Below, piece by piece: positions 63,508-64,000 of a DNA stretch of 64,000 nt. Origin of the DNA: Gleditsia sinensis (Eukaryota; Streptophyta; Magnoliopsida; Fabales; Fabaceae); the NCBI GenBank assembly GCA_037074535.1, contig CM073465.1, positions 59,055,949 through 59,119,948 of the forward strand, written 5' to 3'. Position numbers and translations under genes: made by a program. A model generated the notes under the pieces. It made no database searches. It saw nothing but the letters and a program-made list of their open reading frames with translations, and was not told the origin of the DNA. Position 1 is the stretch's first letter, and the number at the start of each line of letters is the position of its first letter.

Positions 63508-63508
63508 A

Positions 63509-63513
63509 TATTC
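63509..63513. repeat. TSD of nested solo LTR, right (TATTC)
   Basis: Exact copy of 62754-62758. The host leader continues with TAACTCCTAGTCC. Confidence 0.88.
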
Positions 63514-63517
63514 TAAC

Positions 63518-63715
63518 TCCTAGTCCTAGTCAATTTAGTTTCTTCTTCCAAAAAAATTTGAATTTCAAAAAAAAAAAAGAGTCCTATTCCTATTTCAATT
63601 TGGTTTCATGTTCAAAAATTCAAAATTCAAAAAAAAAAAAAATCAGATTCCTAGTCCTAGTTGAATTTGGTCTCTTCTGCACACACACACAAAAATTCGC
63701 TCAAAAAAAGAAAGA
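63518..63715 (+). repeat. Three imperfect 64-67-bp leader repeats
   Basis: Units start at 63518, 63582 and 63649. Each opens TCCTAGTCCTAGT-like, passes through CAATTTGGTTTC-like text and ends in an A-rich run of about a dozen bases. A short CA repeat (about 63680-63691) sits in the third. A degenerate partial unit (GTTCTAGTCAATTTTC) may lie upstream of the nested LTR near 62720. The short open frame across them looks fortuitous. Confidence 0.7.
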
Positions 63716-63982
63716 AAGAGGTGAGCTGAAGTTCAATAAAAAAAAAAGAGAAAGAAGAGAAATTCGTTCAAAAAAAAGTAAAAAAAAAATAGCATTCTGA
63801 TATTAGTATCCCTCATATTTGTCAAATTCAGTTCTTTGAGTCATCATCGTCTGAAAATTTTATTCTTATCATTCTTATTTCACTTGTTCCTTTTGATAAG
63901 TTTGTTAATCAAGTTCTTGTTTAAGAACTTTAAGGGAAAGAGAGTAAATTGAGTGCAAACACGTGAGGTTTGTAAGACAAAT
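63716..63982 (+). other. Retrotransposon leader, distal part
   Basis: An A/G-rich tract (AAAGAGAAAGAAGAGAAATTCG) is followed by mixed AT-rich sequence up to a possible gag start. No other feature is seen. Confidence 0.5.
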
Positions 63983-64000
63983 ATGAGCACTAAAATAAAT
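63983..64000 (+). CDS. Possible gag start, cut by window end
   Basis: ATGAGCACTAAAATAAAT opens a frame (MSTKIN) about 1.4 kb downstream of the PBS, or about 660 bp after removing the nested LTR and one TSD. That is a plausible place for gag, but six codons cannot identify it. Confidence 0.2.

Larger units (their letters stand above)
62759..63508 (-). mobile_element. Nested solo LTR (750 bp, minus orientation)
   Basis: Bounded by TGATGTGGGG and CCCTCATCA with a 5-bp TATTC TSD. On the minus strand it starts TGATGAGGGATC, so it has the same TGATG...CATCA ends as the host LTR, but the interior differs. Its first 75 codons on the minus strand are open and resemble a pol tail, exactly as in the host LTR. 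That sets the orientation and supports an LTR rather than some other small insert. No PBS or internal domain is present. It inserted after the host element, because it splits the host leader. Confidence 0.87.
61845..64000 (+). mobile_element. LTR retrotransposon, 5' part (continues beyond window)
   Basis: The order is a 720-bp 5' LTR (61845-62564), a 2-bp spacer, a PBS at 62567, then a low-complexity leader. The leader is interrupted by a nested solo LTR (62759-63508). The presumed left TSD is AGTTT (61840-61844), with its partner outside the window. The gag-pol interior is not reached, except possibly for the first codons of gag at 63983. A Ty3/gypsy assignment rests on the pol-tail-like peptide in the LTR and is an inference. 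Confidence 0.85.

Noticed and set aside
63495..63800. 101-codon plus-strand frame rich in lysine and serine
   Set aside because: It starts inside the nested LTR, crosses the TSD and reads through poly-A-rich leader repeats. Composition and position mark it as chance.

Overview
The window is non-genic plant heterochromatin. About 55 kb of it is one satellite family organised as a 1215-bp higher-order repeat (HOR). LTR retrotransposon material is inserted in it and bounds it on the right. A flowering-plant nuclear genome is suggested by long TG...CA LTRs with 5-bp target-site duplications (TSDs), a primer-binding site matching the 3' end of initiator-methionine tRNA, plant-type LTR promoters, and a TTAGGGTTT word (a permutation of the plant telomere repeat) in most monomers. 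I cannot name the species. I found no host protein-coding gene, rRNA, tRNA or CRISPR array. The open frames of 60-167 codons occur on both strands at satellite periodicity and I read them as by-products of the repeat.

Satellite organisation: a canonical HOR (reference copy 7037-8251) holds seven direct monomers of 135-148 bp (called A to G here) and a 204-bp composite unit H. H is a 60-bp remnant of a direct monomer into which a complete, circularly permuted 144-bp monomer is inserted in the opposite orientation. I located 48 H units. From 961 to 22905 the spacing is 1214-1216 bp, once the solo LTR is discounted. From about 22.9 kb rightward, copies are increasingly rearranged: hybrid monomers, 396-, 492-, 640-, 764-, 1005-, 1067-, 1364- and 1655-bp variants. 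At 61464-61844 the HOR gives way to divergent monomers repeating at exactly 147 bp. This looks like a homogenised array core to the left and a decaying edge to the right.

Insertions: two almost identical 3.7-kb solo LTRs (12233-15948 and 37881-41595) sit at the same position of monomer A with the same TTTCG TSD. Together with distinctive variants in their satellite flanks they show that a segment of tens of kilobases, LTR included, was duplicated. At 61845 the 5' end of another LTR retrotransposon begins (720-bp LTR, PBS, repetitive leader) and runs off the window. Its leader carries a nested 750-bp solo LTR in the opposite orientation. In both of these LTRs the first codons encode a gag-pol C-terminal-like tail, so the pol frame of these families evidently runs into the 3' LTR.

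Layout: 1-12232 HOR array; 12233-15948 solo LTR copy 1; 15949-37880 HOR array; 37881-41595 solo LTR copy 2; 41596-61463 HOR array with a degraded right end; 61464-61844 divergent monomers; 61845-64000 incomplete LTR retrotransposon with a nested solo LTR.
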